From: Mesaphorura yosii
Lineage: Eukaryota > Arthropoda > Collembola > Poduromorpha > Tullbergiidae
Reading direction: 5' to 3'
Assembly: GCA_009869945.1 (NCBI GenBank)
Contig: WIXG01000195.1
Span: 62,001-126,000 of the forward strand
Length of the DNA stretch: 64,000 nucleotides
In this document: piece by piece, positions 1 to 12,353 of the stretch
How the letters are laid out: each line of letters starts with the position of its first letter
How positions within the stretch are numbered: the stretch's first letter is position 1
Notes under the pieces: model-generated
Told to the model about the DNA's origin: nothing
The model's database searches: none
What the model saw: the letters and a program-made list of their open reading frames with translations, nothing else
Program-made: the position numbers and the translations under genes

Positions 1-18
1 ACATTTTAGGATCCTAAA

Positions 19-1079
19 ATGTTGGACACCATTAAGGAACTGTTCGGGACGAGCGACCTCTACGAACTCCTCAAGATTGACGAGAAAGATGGACAGGATT
101 CAAAGAAACGTAAGTTAAAGTTAATTACCGTTAATCAGTTACTGATTGAGATGAACATTCGTTGATTCGTTCTGTCTGCTTTCAGTTCGCTCAGCGTACC
201 TGAAAGCCGCACTAAAATGCCACCCGGACAAGGCCTCCGAAGACGAGAAGGAACTTTACACGAAAAAGTTTCAAATGCTTTCAAAGATCATCGAAATTCT
301 TCAAGATGATGATCTCCGCAAGTCGTACGATGAAACGGGTAAAATGCACAGCCATTTCTACATTTAATCCGAGTTTGTCATTTAACTGAGACTCCTTTAA
401 TCTCTAATGCGCAGGTGAATGGCCAGAAAATGAAACCATCAACTTGGCCGACACAAACTTCAAAATGGACAAATCTGAATTTGTTGCAAAGTTCAAAGAA
501 TTCAAGGCTGCTTATCAGGGTATGATGATCACCACTTAGGATCCTCAGGCGCATGTGATTAGTTTCATTCATTGACTTGTTTCAGGATCTGATGAGGAGC
601 GCGAAGACATTGAGAAGTTATACGTCGAAGGGAAAGGAAATATTCTCCATATTATCGACAATCTCTTTTGCTCTGAGCTCCTCACCGATGAGGAGCGCAT
701 TCAAGGTATTATTGCTGATCTCGTCAAAAGCAAGCGCCTTAAACGATTTGCAACCACGGCTGCTCGTGAGAAGCAGTTGAAAAGACGCAAAACTCAGGTG
801 AGTCTGTATTTCGGTTGACAAGATTGTTTCTCCACCCCGCCAGGGGCATTATTTCATTCCATTGCCAACATATCAAAATTGAGATTCCAGGCAGCAAAAG
901 AGGAAAAGGAAGCTGAACTAATGCTTGAAGAGATGGGGTTGGCCAATTCCACGGATTCGCTTGAGCAGGAAATTTTGGCACGTCGAACAACTGCGAATAA
1001 CTCCTTCTTGGATGATCTCGAGAAAAAGTACTGCAAACCAACTACGCCAAAGACAAAAGCCAAGAAGAAGAGCAAGTAA
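19..1079 (+). CDS. DNAJC9: DnaJ homologue subfamily C member 9 (J-domain histone co-chaperone)
   Basis: Five exons (19-109, 186-338, 415-519, 586-797, 891-1079) join in frame through GT-AG introns to about 249 residues, close to the usual ~260. The J domain is at the N-terminus, with the HPD tripeptide at residues 43-45 (KCHPDKASED). The middle is acidic and helical, and the tail is Lys-rich, ending KAKKKSK. DNAJC9 in animals recruits HSP70 through HPD and binds H3-H4 histones. The first ATG at 19 gives the expected MLDTIKELFG start, so only 18 bases of upstream sequence are in the window and the promoter is off the edge. AATAAA at 1172-1177 lies about 95 bp after the stop. The gene converges on EIF3H. 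Orthology rests on the J domain plus the conserved FAKFKEF-like and KxxKRFxxTA-like segments; I am confident. Confidence 0.92.
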
Positions 1080-1171
1080 GACGACCCTTTCGTTCGAGAG
1101 GAGCACCGAGCACGCGAAACGGAAACCGGATGAAGTAACTTAATTAACTACAACGCTGATACTGCTACTAC

Positions 1172-1195
1172 AATAAATTCCAGAACTGATTTATT
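1172..1195. terminator. Poly(A) signals of the convergent pair DNAJC9 / EIF3H
   Basis: AATAAA on the + strand at 1172-1177 suits DNAJC9. TTTATT at 1190-1195 reads AATAAA on the minus strand and suits EIF3H, whose stop is at 1298. The signals lie only 12 bp apart, so the two mRNA 3' ends would overlap slightly. Confidence 0.6.
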
Positions 1196-1297
1196 TGGAA
1201 AACATGAATTAAATTACAAAACATTTCCGAATATTGATTTTCTAATTTCTAGTTCACTGTGAATAAATTTACAATAACAATTTTGCATTAAAACGTC

Positions 1298-2805
1298 TTA
1301 AATGTCGGCTTTCGTTTGTTGCAATGCTTCGCTGATGAAAAGCTTTGACAGAGCCTGAGAACAGAAAGAGTTGATCTGCTGAGTCGACATGTCAATCTGA
1401 CTTGAGGCCAGCATCGGAGGAAGTCGCGATGGAGGTGGAATTGGGCGGAAGATTTTAGTAAGATCCTCCTCTGGAAGAGGTGGCTCGCCCTTCCCTTGCC
1501 GGGCAGCATTCTCCAAATTCTGGAACACAGAATTGGAATCGATCGATTTCTATAACTTGATTCTCGGAGGTCATTTGCAGGCGCTTTTAGTGGTTTTGGT
1601 ATTTCTGCCAAGAAACTTACCCTCTGATGAATATACTTCGACTTTTCTTGCTGTTGCTTTGAAACTTGCATTGCCCACTTGTTCATCTTGTACGATTCCT
1701 GATGAATGTCGTCAACTTTCTCCAGCAGCAACTTCATATGAGTTTCCAGAACCGATCTGCAGATACGAATAGATGCCTTGCACATTTTCACAAGGATCTA
1801 CGGCTACGGCAATTCATCAGGCGTTCATCTTTTCATATACGACTTGACTTACGCAGTTCCCAAATCCAAGAATTGAGTGCCCTTATCCTCAGGCTTCATT
1901 TCCACAATTTGACAACACAGTGCATTAGCCAGCGGTGAATTGTAGATGACCAGCGGCACCTCATGGAACATTTTATCATAGCTCAGATGCAATTGCTTGA
2001 CAAATTCCGGTGAAATACTGTGCTCATTCTCTCCCAACATCTTCAGTGCCGGCGGTGTGAGGCGGAACGCCTTCAGCGACAGAAATCCTTTCGCAGTTTT
2101 CTGAGGATCTGTTAATTAAATTAATTATGGGTTTCACGTCACTGTTTAGTCCTCGACTTGGAACACTTGGATCTTGGACTTTTTCAGCTTACCATACACG
2201 ACAACAATCGACTCTTCAATGGAGTCTTGATATCCCAACTGTGCCAATACAAATTCAGCTGTTACAAATGACCCCAAGTCGCAACTTTGGTACCAGCCAA
2301 CGTGGAGGTAGTCCTGGTTAATCTTCTTCATGTGCAGCATCATTTGAGTTGTGTATTCTAAAAGTACAAAATTTGGGCATGGCATGACATTCAGAAATTC
2401 TAAGCTTCCAACAGTTTTCTTTCACATAATATTGTCGTGACTGTGGTCTAGCTAACCTTCGTCAATAGTATCGTCCGTCTTCGAAACGGGGAACGCAAAC
2501 GTATTTGTTATTTCAAGCCGGTTCTCAATTACCAGACCCAGAAGTCCACCGCGTGGAACTTCGATATTTGATCTCTCCTCGTAGCAGTGCTTAATGATCT
2601 TCATGACGGCCTAAAAATTAGCATAGCATAAATTCAAAGTTAGAGCAGGTTCTTGCCATAATTTCTTCTGTTGTTGGTTGTCTCCGTATGTCATTTAAAT
2701 AAAATAAAAATTATTTCTTACCAAGCCATCCATTTGTACGTAATCGTACGGACAGTTGAACTCATGGTTCCGCCGTGACATGCGACGTGGCTGTTGCTGA
2801 GCCAT
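1298..2805 (-). CDS. EIF3H: Eukaryotic translation initiation factor 3 subunit H
   Basis: The protein reads [16 protein letters not shown] at the start, then [18 protein letters not shown] and a [16 protein letters not shown] block, matching the MPN domain of eIF3h. This subunit of the 43S-recruiting eIF3 complex has a non-catalytic MPN fold. The C-terminal block [16 protein letters not shown], followed by FISEALQQ, is the hallmark eIF3h tail. Exon 1 ends near 2721, and further exons lie around 2490-2610, 2146-2360, 1849-2100 and 1298-1790, with small introns between. The start ATG (2803-2805) is the first in frame, and the stop is at 1298-1300. A 620-bp divergent spacer separates it from CHTF8. 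No catalytic JAMM histidines are expected or evident, as in the family. Confidence 0.93.
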
Positions 2806-3428
2806 GCTGACTACTTAGCAAGTCGACCTGCAAAGAAAAGAAGACGGTCCAGCCAATTAATAAGCGTTAATGATCCACGAGTTGACGACCATACAACACG
2901 GCAATCCATTTTAAGATCAAAATGTGAAAACGTTCCGAGTCAAAAATAAAAAATGCGGGTGGGCAAATTGTAGGGTTAAAACTTGCCTTGTGTACAATCC
3001 AAAATTACTTGGTTAACTGAACTTAATTAATTTCACTGAAAAACCTTCGTGCTTTCAAGCGCAAAGCTGCTCAATATCCAGTGTGCTTGATTTTATCACA
3101 GCCGGTGCCGTGCTCGCTGGGTAGAGCAGTTGAGCTGGCTGGTTGAATCACAGCATTGAAGATGGTTCTTGCAGCATGTACGAGCCTAGCAAAAGCATGC
3201 TTAAGTTCAATTTGTAGTCAAATATGAAACGGCGCGAAGGCACGAGGAATCTTTGTATTGAGTTGGAGCTGAACGGTTGAAGTTGAAGCCGATAGAAATG
3301 GGAGCGAATTGACAAGAAACCGAAAGAGTTTGGCGACGATATTTGAGGATTGTATTCGTTAAGTGACGAATTGACCCTACAAATACAATAGTCGTTTAAT
3401 CTTAACAATTGGAGCTTATTCAGAGGAA
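2806..3428. promoter_or_regulatory. Divergent intergenic region between EIF3H and CHTF8
   Basis: About 620 bp between the two start codons. It must hold the promoters and 5' leaders of both genes. No long reading frame with family resemblance, no TATA box at a convincing position and no repeat was seen. Confidence 0.5.
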
Positions 3429-4020
3429 ATGCAAATCTTCATTAATACGGTGACGTAAGTAAATGCAATTAGCATTCAGCTTTCTGCAACAATTCGACCC
3501 ATCGAGCCAGTTTTTACAATGATCAATAATTGATTGTGATTGTTGATTTCCTTCGTCCAGGCCGGAGGGATTGAAAGAATGGGCGATGATCGAGCTGCAG
3601 GGTGACCTTGAATCCAAGACGCAGGAGTCAATGGCTGGGAAGGTGGTCGGAGATCTGCACTACACCAAAGACGTAAGAATTCTAGAATTCCAATTCTCTC
3701 CAAGGCTAGCTTTTAAGGTGCTGGAGAATTTTTAATTCTATGCACTACTGTACTTTTGCTTTTTCCAGGGAACACCGTTCTTAATCGTAGGACACCACAT
3801 TTTGTATGGAAAGGTCCAGAAACTCCAGAAACCCTTTGCTGTGCTTGAAAAAGTGATAAAATCCGACACAGGACCAGAAAGGTCAGAAACCGACACTGGC
3901 GCTGGATGTCAGACCGAGTATAACGTCAAAGCGCTGATTTCCAGGAAGTTATGCTTCACAGATCGGCCCAAGCCTCTCGTGTCCAGCAGCAGCGTCTCCA
4001 GAAAGTCTGATGGCAAATAA
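3429..4020 (+). CDS. CHTF8: CTF18-RFC accessory subunit 8
   Basis: Three exons (3429-3454, 3561-3672, 3769-4020) encode 129 residues, against 121 in human. Conserved blocks in order are [13 protein letters not shown], then [27 protein letters not shown] at roughly residues 30-60, the Lys-Leu-Glu-type KPFAVLEK, and finally [17 protein letters not shown]8 forms a small beta-barrel complex with DCC1 and the CTF18 C-terminus and helps load PCNA for sister-chromatid cohesion. The first exon holds only eight codons plus two bases (MQIFINTV), so it is easily missed. The tail is Ser/Lys-rich. A poly(A) signal lies at 4070-4075. Confidence 0.93.
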
Positions 4021-6233
4021 CTCGTCCATGTCGATATCCATCAATCGTAATCGCGTTGCATTATACGGAAATAAAGCCCACCCACTCATACGCGTTGATT
4101 TTTAAGTTATTTATTATCAAATCATTTATGAATTGCTCATCATAAAGTACTTCACCATCAGCATCATTTCTCTCAAGTCATGCTTCAAACAATCGTAGTT
4201 TAGTTAGTGTACTTAACCATTCGCATATCCCATCGCAATCGCACTTGTCTTAACAAGAAACAAGAACTGTCAACGCATCCAACAAACTCAAATCATAACC
4301 CTAATGAAAAGTGTGATAAATAATTAACAATCGGGTAGAGCTCGCCTGATAGACAAAATTCTAGCCTTTTTTTAGTAAATTAAATGCCGGTTCTGGCAAA
4401 ATCAAGCAATGTACACAGAAAATCAACATTAGCTTGAGAACTTAACTTTCAACTAGCACAACGACAATATCGTAAGTAAAAATATCAACTACAAAATAAA
4501 GATCAAGCAAAATTTCAATGTAACAATAAAAATCGTCTTCGACTGACTGAAATTCCGGAGCAAGCAAGAATTTCATTTCCTTTGTAGCCCAATTAGAATT
4601 TTAAGGCCAATTGATTCAGAAAAGTAGAACAGACAAGAAACAGACATATCGTAAACGGTAATCGGCAAGTATGAAAACGAGAAAGAAATCGTAAATTAAA
4701 TTCACGTTCAGATTTGAGATTTGATTTGACGATAATGATTTTTACATCTTAACAATAGCAATAGGTACATTACACTCTACGATTCCAATACCAAATACCT
4801 ACATTCAAAGTTACGTCATGACTAATTAATAAAGTAATATACATTCTTCAACTTATCACAGCCCATCCAACAAAAAATTTGCTGATACGAATGCCAGGCC
4901 AATTTCGATTTCCTTCGGGGAATTGTGCTCCTTGCGGTTTTGTGAAATGGAGAGAGCAATAATGAACCCGATCAAAAATGACTCCAACTGATTACGAAGT
5001 AGAAAGTTTACAAAAACTCGACTCGACTCGATCGAAGAGACTGAAGGCACTCGATTCGTAAATCGTAATACAACTAATTAATTATGCCTCCCAACTCTAA
5101 GCACTAAGCACTAGCACCGCCTTGGGCCGTGAAATGCTGGCTTGGCCTGGTCTAACAAGTCTAATTATTATTATTTACATATTTAGTTTCATCAGGGCTA
5201 GTAACTAGAATAGAACTAGATAACACAACATATTTTACGTACTCTCATATATATTTAAATCTGTGTATAGTTTACTCTCTTACCGTTATCTAAACATCTA
5301 CGATATAAAAGTAGAACTACTTTTGTAGTTTTTTCGGTGTAACGTTTAACGCGTCACGCCACGCATAATTTGAAGTTATTTGTATTACACCGTTCCCGTC
5401 TCGAAGTACGTACCTGTAATTAATAGCAAATATATTCAATATTCTACGCTCTGCGCGAGTGAAGTGGACGACAATTGGGCCGAGCCGCATCGAAGTCCAG
5501 ACATTCTTAGGTCGAATATTCGCTAATCGCATTTCGTATAGGGAATTGAGCATTCATTTGACAAATTATTAAACGGACAACGTTAAAGTTAAAGATAATT
5601 TCCTACTGCAAATTCTGCTCACTTCATTTGCAATTGGAATGAATCTTGGCAAAGATAATTTAAAGATCAGATATTCCAAAAGGAAAAAATGCTTGACTGC
5701 ACTGTGTCTCATTTTCGCTGTTAATGATATGAGCCACCCTCAATTGCCCAATTTATACGCCTAGAATATGCGAAAATTAATCTTATTTGCCTAACTCCGC
5801 AAAAATAAAGATTTCACGCGGAAGTACAAATTAGTAATTAGCAAGACTCTCGGTCGTATCGTGACGACAACTAGAAAACGCTCATGGACAATCGACGGAG
5901 AGAATTGACCCAGTCAATTCATTCTTGGCTTGGTTTAACTCTGGTCTCAGAAAATTCTAACATAAGTTGCTCAGTCATTAGATGTGTAATAAACGATAAC
6001 GAAGTGTACAGAAATTGTCTATCGATTGTCCATGGCTCACTTTCTGCTAAGCTAACCTACAATAGATATATTTAGTAAAGTATATTCGAGTCCCGCTTAT
6101 TTCTTGAGTTTACGCTACGCTAAATATTACGAAATAGTATAAGTAAATAATATCTAACGAATTGTACAGTCTTGAAACTCTTTCTTATCTTTCGCAGTTC
6201 GCCGAGGCAGTACAGCAAGTATGGGCCGAGTTT
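4021..6233. other. Convergent 3' region; probably a long USP10 3' UTR
   Basis: No coding exon is recognisable in these 2.2 kb. CHTF8 has AATAAA at 4070-4075. The only minus-strand AATAAA I noticed for USP10 (TTTATT on +) is at 4110-4115. If used, it gives USP10 a 3' UTR of about 2.1 kb that meets the end of CHTF8. The sequence is A+T-rich with many TTAATTAA words. No hairpin or repeat stands out. Confidence 0.45.
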
Positions 6234-9200
6234 CTAAGAACGATCCTTCTTCGTCTGAAGAGTGTCTACTCGGCGGTAGTACAGAAGGTAAGGAACTCGA
6301 GGCGACTGGGGATTCAGAATCTGGTTCTCATTCACTCCTTTGACCGCCGTGTCGTCGTAACGGATCCACCCAAACTGACCCCACAGAGACCCGCCAGAAG
6401 GATGGAAGGTGTCAGCAACGTAGTGGCCTTTGATCGCTTCCTCGCCGTCGTGGTAGACAACTGCAAACAAAACAGAGCGTGAAGAACTTCTGCATTTCGC
6501 AATTCGGAAATTTGGTAGAGTTTCATTCTATTGCATGACCTTACCTGCAAATAATTTGTACAGTCGTTGCTTTGATGTGTACTTGTTTTTGCTATTAACA
6601 CTTAACAGATCTGTTAAAAACGAATAAAAATTACTAATTGCCATTCACGGGATTCAATTAATTGATTACTACTGCCTCTTGCCTTCGGACCTTACCTTTG
6701 GCAATTTCTAAGTCAATTGAGAAATCAACGCGTTTGTCGAGTTTCCTTATCGTATTGACCGCCGTATCAAACACGAACCGCTTCATATGCAGGATTAATA
6801 TTGAAGGAAGGACTTCCAGACTCATCTGTTTCCAGGCTTCCGTCTCGACCCCGTTCGAAGCGACGCAGCCGGTGACCTCCTCCTTAACCGAAATGCCTTC
6901 GAGGGCATCGCGAATTGAGTGAATATTTTCGGACTGTAAAATAATGCAAGATAAGATAAGCAGGGTGTGAAAAAATCCGATAATTATCGGATAGTTATCA
7001 ATGATAATTATCAATCGATAATTATCCGACTAGCCCTTAACATTAGGGGGTCGGATAATTATCAGCGCACCCTGAAGATAAGGTTAGTAATTCCCGAGCA
7101 GGAAAATAAATTCTCACGCTTACAGTTTACTAAGTTTTGAATTGTGAGTTTCATCACTAAGACTCGTTGATACTGAGATCAGGAGTCAACTCTCTGAAAC
7201 TGTTTACTTTGCCACATTTGTAACACTATCTTACTACTTTTCAGCTTCAGATTAAGAAATAGAACATTTCTTTGGTTAGAGGCCATATAAATAAGATAGC
7301 TGACACAAAGTGGTCCATCCAACCAGCTTAAAACTAAAAAAGATGGCATCCAGGAACTAATTACCTGTATGTCAAGCTGCAAAGTGAAGAATGGCTGCAG
7401 TGTAGTTGATTTAAGGCTGTTTGCTCTGTTCAGAGCCGAGCACATTTGCCCCACAAACATCTCCGAAATTGGCGATTTGCTCAGTGAAGTCTTGCGTGTC
7501 ATGCAGCCTTTGTTCTTTGGTCCCATAACTTGCCACTGCTCACTGTCGTCTTCCTCGTCGGTTGCAGCCGGCAGAGGTTGGGGCACTGCTTCCTTGGAAC
7601 CGCTCTGACCAGACTTAGATTGAGCACTTTTTTCTTTCTGCATTTCACTCCATTTGATCACCTAGAATTATTTAACAGAAGTAGAACGATTAATGATTAA
7701 TATTAGAAACTAGGTTATTTTTTTTGTCAAAGACGATTTTTTATACTACCTTTATCATTTCGTCGTGGAGAGCGTTCAGAAGATGAGACAAGAATTCTTC
7801 TGCGTCCTGTTGACGACCTTCGACTTTGAATGTGGCACCATCAAGCAAGCCCAGCACTTTGCGAATGCCAGAGGCCTCAAAGTTTGCACCAACATAAAAT
7901 GCGTCGCTCGTTTTTCTATTTCTCTGCTGTGTAAGGCGAGTGATTGGTTCAAATTCCATGATAAAATCAAACCTGGTCAAGAACACACACAAATCAGTCA
8001 ATTCAGAATGCTCTTCGCCCTTAGCATCACAATTTGTTCCTTTCGAAGTCCAACTTACATGCTTTGGATGATGGGAGTTGATTTGCACGGCTTTTTCCCG
8101 ATGATGTCATACAAGGATCTGAACAGATTAACGAAGGGAGGACATGCAACCAGTGCCTGGAAAAGTAGGAAAAGATCAAAACCATCAATCAGTGAATGCC
8201 AATAAATCAAGCCAAGTGTGACAAAATTAATATCAATGCGCGCCTTACTTGCAGTGTAGCATTAATGTAGCAGAAGTTGTTTTGATTAGACAAGCCACGT
8301 GGGGTGAGAGAAAAGGTATGATGATCCAAAACATAGGTAGACAAATATTCTCCCAGCCTAAGTGCAATGGGGTCATTGTCGTACACCGGTTCTTGTGTGC
8401 TGCTGTACAGTCCAACGGAGGAGTCATTTTCCAATGCGTGCTTGCTCATAGCGCCGCCACTGCCGCTGTCAGAAGAGCCTACGCCGGCGCCTTCCCCAGC
8501 CGCGTACTGTTTTTTCGCGTATTCATGGCTTTGGCCTAGGCTTATTGTGTTTGAAGTACCATTCGGAGGGCCGCCGCCGGCGGTTTGTCGTGAGGCAATG
8601 TTCGCCCACGACATTTTTGACTGGGAAGCGGATGCAGCCGCTGGAGGGGCGGCTGCGGGAGCTGATGTAGCCGTGGTCGATGACAACGGAGTCGGGGCGG
8701 CTGCGGGCATCGGGCCAGTTGATGATGCAATCGCAGTCGCGTTGCTAAGGTCTGGGAATTCACTGCTGTCCTTCGTCTCTCTCTTCGTTCTGGCTTGAAT
8801 GGTTGCAGCCATCGCTGGAGCTGTTGCCGGTGGTAGGGACGTGGCCTGCGGTTGGGAATTACCTCCGTTGACGGTACTACTCCACGTTTTCGGCCCCTGC
8901 GGCTGCGACTCGGGCTTGCTAGGAACATTCACAGTTTCTTGGACTAAATTGGTTTCGGGTAGCTGCTCGGGCTGGGGCTTCTCCTTTTGCTGTACACTGC
9001 TTGCACTTGGTAAGGAATCAGTCAGATTTCCGTTTAAAACTTCGCCCCATCTGTTTTCTGGCTGCGACTGCTGTGCAGGTGGCAAGGGCATTGTTGCTGC
9101 TGAAGTCGAAGTCTCATTCTCCTCCTTTGGCTGTGGCATTGGTGATTTCCCTCTTGAAGGTGCACTTTGGGGTTCTTCAAACCTAGGTCTCGTGTCAATC

Positions 9201-10777
9201 TTTAATTCGGCAGCTGGTTGTTGATGTGTCTGAGAATTGCGGCTGGAGCGTCCATCACTTCCTTCAGTTTCAGCACACTCGCGCTGGGGCTGATGATGCT
9301 GATGGTGTTCATGTTCACCTGACGAAAAGCCCGCCGAATCTCCATTGGCACCAGCAAACATGTTGATGTCGGCTTTGGGACTGTCCATGCGTTCAGTGCG
9401 TTGGTGGACGCTCGAGCTTCCAGGCTGGTGTTGTTGTTGCTGCATGTGCTGCTCGTTTCCTACAATTCAAGAAATTAAATCCGACCCGATTAATTTGTAT
9501 TGCTGCATAAACTTTCTACTTTATTCTGTTTCAGCATCATCAGCACTTTACCTAGCATCGGTGGATACATTTGTGGAGGGTAATGGCCTTGATGGTACAT
9601 TGGAGTCGGTGCTCCGGATCCAGGCATTATTAGTGGTGTGCCCGTCATATTGGTCACTGATTGAGTGGTGTAGTACATGGGCGGACCATAACTCATGCTG
9701 CACAAAGAGAAATGGGTAGCATAAGAATTAAGCTTGATTGAATCAATAAGCCTAAGGTAATAAACCACTGGAAAACTAGAATACTTACTTTGAGTAGAAT
9801 TGAGGCTGAGGATGTGTGTGATGTGATGTGTATGCTTCGTCAGCTCGTCGAGGTCGGCGATCATTCTTGTTGGGTCTGTATTTGGAAGAATGTGGCGCAC
9901 CGCCGCCAGGCGAGTGGTGCATATCGTGGATCTTCTGATGCATATGAATATCTGGTACTTCGGCAGGCATGAATTGTTGAGGGGGAAGATGTGCTGGAAG
10001 CCCAATGTTGTGCGGTGCTGGAGCTCCGTAAGGTACCGGAATGACAGGAAACTGTGGCAAGAACTGACCAGCAGGGTTCTGCATCATCTGAGGGTGATGG
10101 TACATGGAGAGCTGAGGATGGTGTCCGAGCTGGTGAGCTCCTCCAGCGTGAGGGTTTTGTGGCAGAGGTGCTGAGGTGTAGTAGCTCCTCATGTGCTGAT
10201 CACCGTGTGATCTCATACTATGCGAGGCAATATCATTCGGCATACCGGCCTCGCCCTCGATGGGGAAGTCTGCAAAATGAGGAAAGAATCATGAGAGAAA
10301 GGCCAGCCAGAATAGAGATTCTTTTTCTTTGAACAAGAATTTAATTGAGGCATGGTCTCAAATTTATTATTGATCATTGATGCTTAGCTTTTATTCGTTA
10401 TGCATTATGCTCCCAATTCATAATTCAAGTATTCATGCAGTAATAAAATAAAGACAGGGGCTAAGTCCAGCCCAGTGTCCCCAGCAAGTATTATCAGATC
10501 AAGACAAGATAAGGACAAAAGACAATGGCTTACCAGCTGCAGAGGACGTGTCGCTATTGTCAACATCGTGGCGTGGAGTGCCAGAGTGTGGTCTTCCCCC
10601 GAAGAGCGCCCCACATTGAATTTCATTTTCCGTACTTGCGTCGAGGGATGATTCATACTCCGGTCTCAAGTCTTTGAAGAACTCCTTCCGTTGATGATGT
10701 CCATCCTTGAACAGGATCGTGTGAAGAATTTCCTTTTCCGCTTTCGAGGCATTGTCCAAGTTCAAGAACTGAAACAT
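6234..10777 (-). CDS. USP10: Ubiquitin carboxyl-terminal hydrolase 10
   Basis: A deubiquitinase of the cysteine USP family. The catalytic domain has the Cys box GLSNQNNFCYINATLQ (near 8250-8330), a GRQQDAEEFLSHLLNALHDEM block, and a His box GHYVADTFH near 6430, followed by YLLYYRRVD. All three are close to USP10, whose known targets include p53 and ribosomal proteins. The N-terminal half is long and low complexity, rich in His, Pro and Gln (about 9790-10270), then Ser/Pro/Ala-rich (8380-9440). A PAM2-like segment is at 10055-10084. The G3BP-binding FGDF motif of vertebrate USP10 was not found. I chose the ATG at 10775-10777 (MFQFLNLDN); the frame stays open upstream, but only a GTG was seen there. 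The intron 6934-7364 holds a MITE. Confidence 0.9.
6953..7082. mobile_element. hAT-type MITE with 8-bp target-site duplication, in a USP10 intron
   Basis: The element is 6961-7074 (114 bp). Its ends are CAGGGTGTG and GCACCCTG, so the terminal inverted repeat is CAGGGTG. It is flanked on both sides by AAGATAAG (6953-6960 and 7075-7082), an exact 8-bp duplication. A TIR starting CAG plus 8-bp duplications is diagnostic of hAT superfamily insertions. The interior repeats the self-complementary word GATAATTATC and has no coding capacity, so the copy is non-autonomous. It lies wholly inside the intron 6934-7364. Confidence 0.85.
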
Positions 10778-12353
10778 CTGAAACGGAGAACGGCGACCGG
10801 AGCTCACAAAAAATCCCGCAGGGCAGCGGCCAGGACCGTGATCACCACGACCAGGCTCTCGTCGACTTGGGCTTGCACTGATTGTGTTCGTTTTCGGCGG
10901 CCCTCGCACTCAGAAATTGTTCACCCACGGCTCACTTGGGCGACCGACTCTGCATCATGCATTTTTAAAACTAGTTCAAGTTGCGCAGTGATCGAAATGC
11001 TACTTTAACATGGTTAATTAATTACAATTACAACTTTTGCTCGAACTCGAACGAAACTCGAATAAAAACCGTACCCACAGTTACACAAGACACTGAGAAT
11101 GGGAAACACGCACTGTACTCAACACAACACTGCTGCACGGAGCGAGCGCAGAGTTTTCGAGAGCACAGTGCCAAAAACAGGCAGGCAGGCAAGGCAGACC
11201 AACATGGGCGAATTCAGTGCGTCGTGCACTGCACTGCACTGTACTTAAAAGACCGAGCCACCGAGCGAGCCGTACAAAAACTCGAATCATGGTGTGGTGG
11301 AGGTACTGCTACGCTGCGCTACGCAGCAGTCCATCAGTCCATCTTCATTCGTATTCGCATCTTGTAGCATAGCGCAGCGTTCCATGGCGAGCCTGAGTGC
11401 GAGTGTCTGTCGAATGTCGACTGTCCCAACCCCGAGCCGAAGCACGCACCAGAGCAGACCAGCCAGGCACAGGCCAGACCAGGCCAGGCCATGAAGCAAT
11501 GCATTCGCCATTCGCGTGAGCCAACCCAATGTTACGTAAAAATCTGCACCTCGAGCCCTGCCTACACTGCAGCCGCTCTGCCTTGTCTTGCCTTTGAGAC
11601 TCGACTCACAATTGACACCGTGACCCATTGCCAATTTGCCGCTGAATTTGCTAACTGCTAATCATGACCATGACCGTGCATGGATGCCCGAATGATCAGT
11701 GACAGCCATGGCTTTCGCTTTGGAGTTCGTGTTCCTGGATGGAAGCCATATCCATTTACAAATTCGCGAAGGGTTCTCATTCTCATTTGGGTCCATCTAA
11801 GCTTGGTGTATGGTGGTGGGCTTGCTTTGATGGGAAGCTGGGAAGCTCGCTCTCGCTGCGGCGGCTCGAAAGATTTGTGCGGGTGGACTGCTGTGCGAAA
11901 CGCGAAAGTTTGACTTTGTATTTCTTGGCAAAGGAAAAGAAGAGCTCATAAATAATTTGCGGTGGAATTAAAACTTGAGACCTTCTTCAACTCAACGCGA
12001 CGCAAAGCAAATGGGTAATGAACTGAGAGTGACAGAAGAGGCTTAAAATACGAACTAAACTTTGAAGATCTTTAACCATTGTTTACTGAATCACGTCTTT
12101 GGAATTGAATCCCATTGTTGGAGGCGGACTTCCATAAATCCGCCGCAAGCCTCGGAAATGGACGACATCGGTGAGTCATACTCATAATCGTCTTACCATA
12201 ATGTTATGTGATTTGCTCGTACGCTCTTGACCATTTAATCGTAATCAATTAATCGTCCTGTTAATTTCAGGCCGGTGCTGATGAGATCACAAAAAATGTA
12301 GCTGTAGGGCTCAGTCGCTTGTCACATTCTCAGGAGACCGGACACGAGATAAG
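10778..12353. promoter_or_regulatory. Divergent region between USP10 and CASD1
   Basis: About 1.6 kb between start codons. An apparent non-coding first exon of CASD1 ends near 12170 at a GTGAGT donor, and its intron ends at TTTCAG (12265-12270). If joined, the ATG at 12158 would make only a seven-codon upstream ORF (MDDIGRC) that ends at TGA 12279, ahead of the true start at 12354. Short words such as GCACTGCACTG and CCAGGCC recur around 11220-11490. No gene was recognised. Confidence 0.5.

Noticed and set aside
3091-3140. Possible tRNA-like box A (GGTAGAGCAGTT)
   Set aside because: No matching box B with GGTTCGA spacing and no cloverleaf could be drawn.
8367-9224. Long + strand open frames opposite USP10
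   Set aside because: They are mirror frames of the G+C-richer USP10 coding exon; the Ala/Gly/Cys-rich translations look like shadows.
10778-10909. N-terminal extension of USP10 upstream of MFQFLN
   Set aside because: The frame is open, but its only apparent start is GTG at 10907-10909; the first ATG is at 10775-10777, which is normal for a eukaryotic gene.
11287-11634. 115-codon minus-strand open frame upstream of USP10
   Set aside because: Composition follows the local low-complexity DNA; no domain, and it lies in the divergent promoter region.
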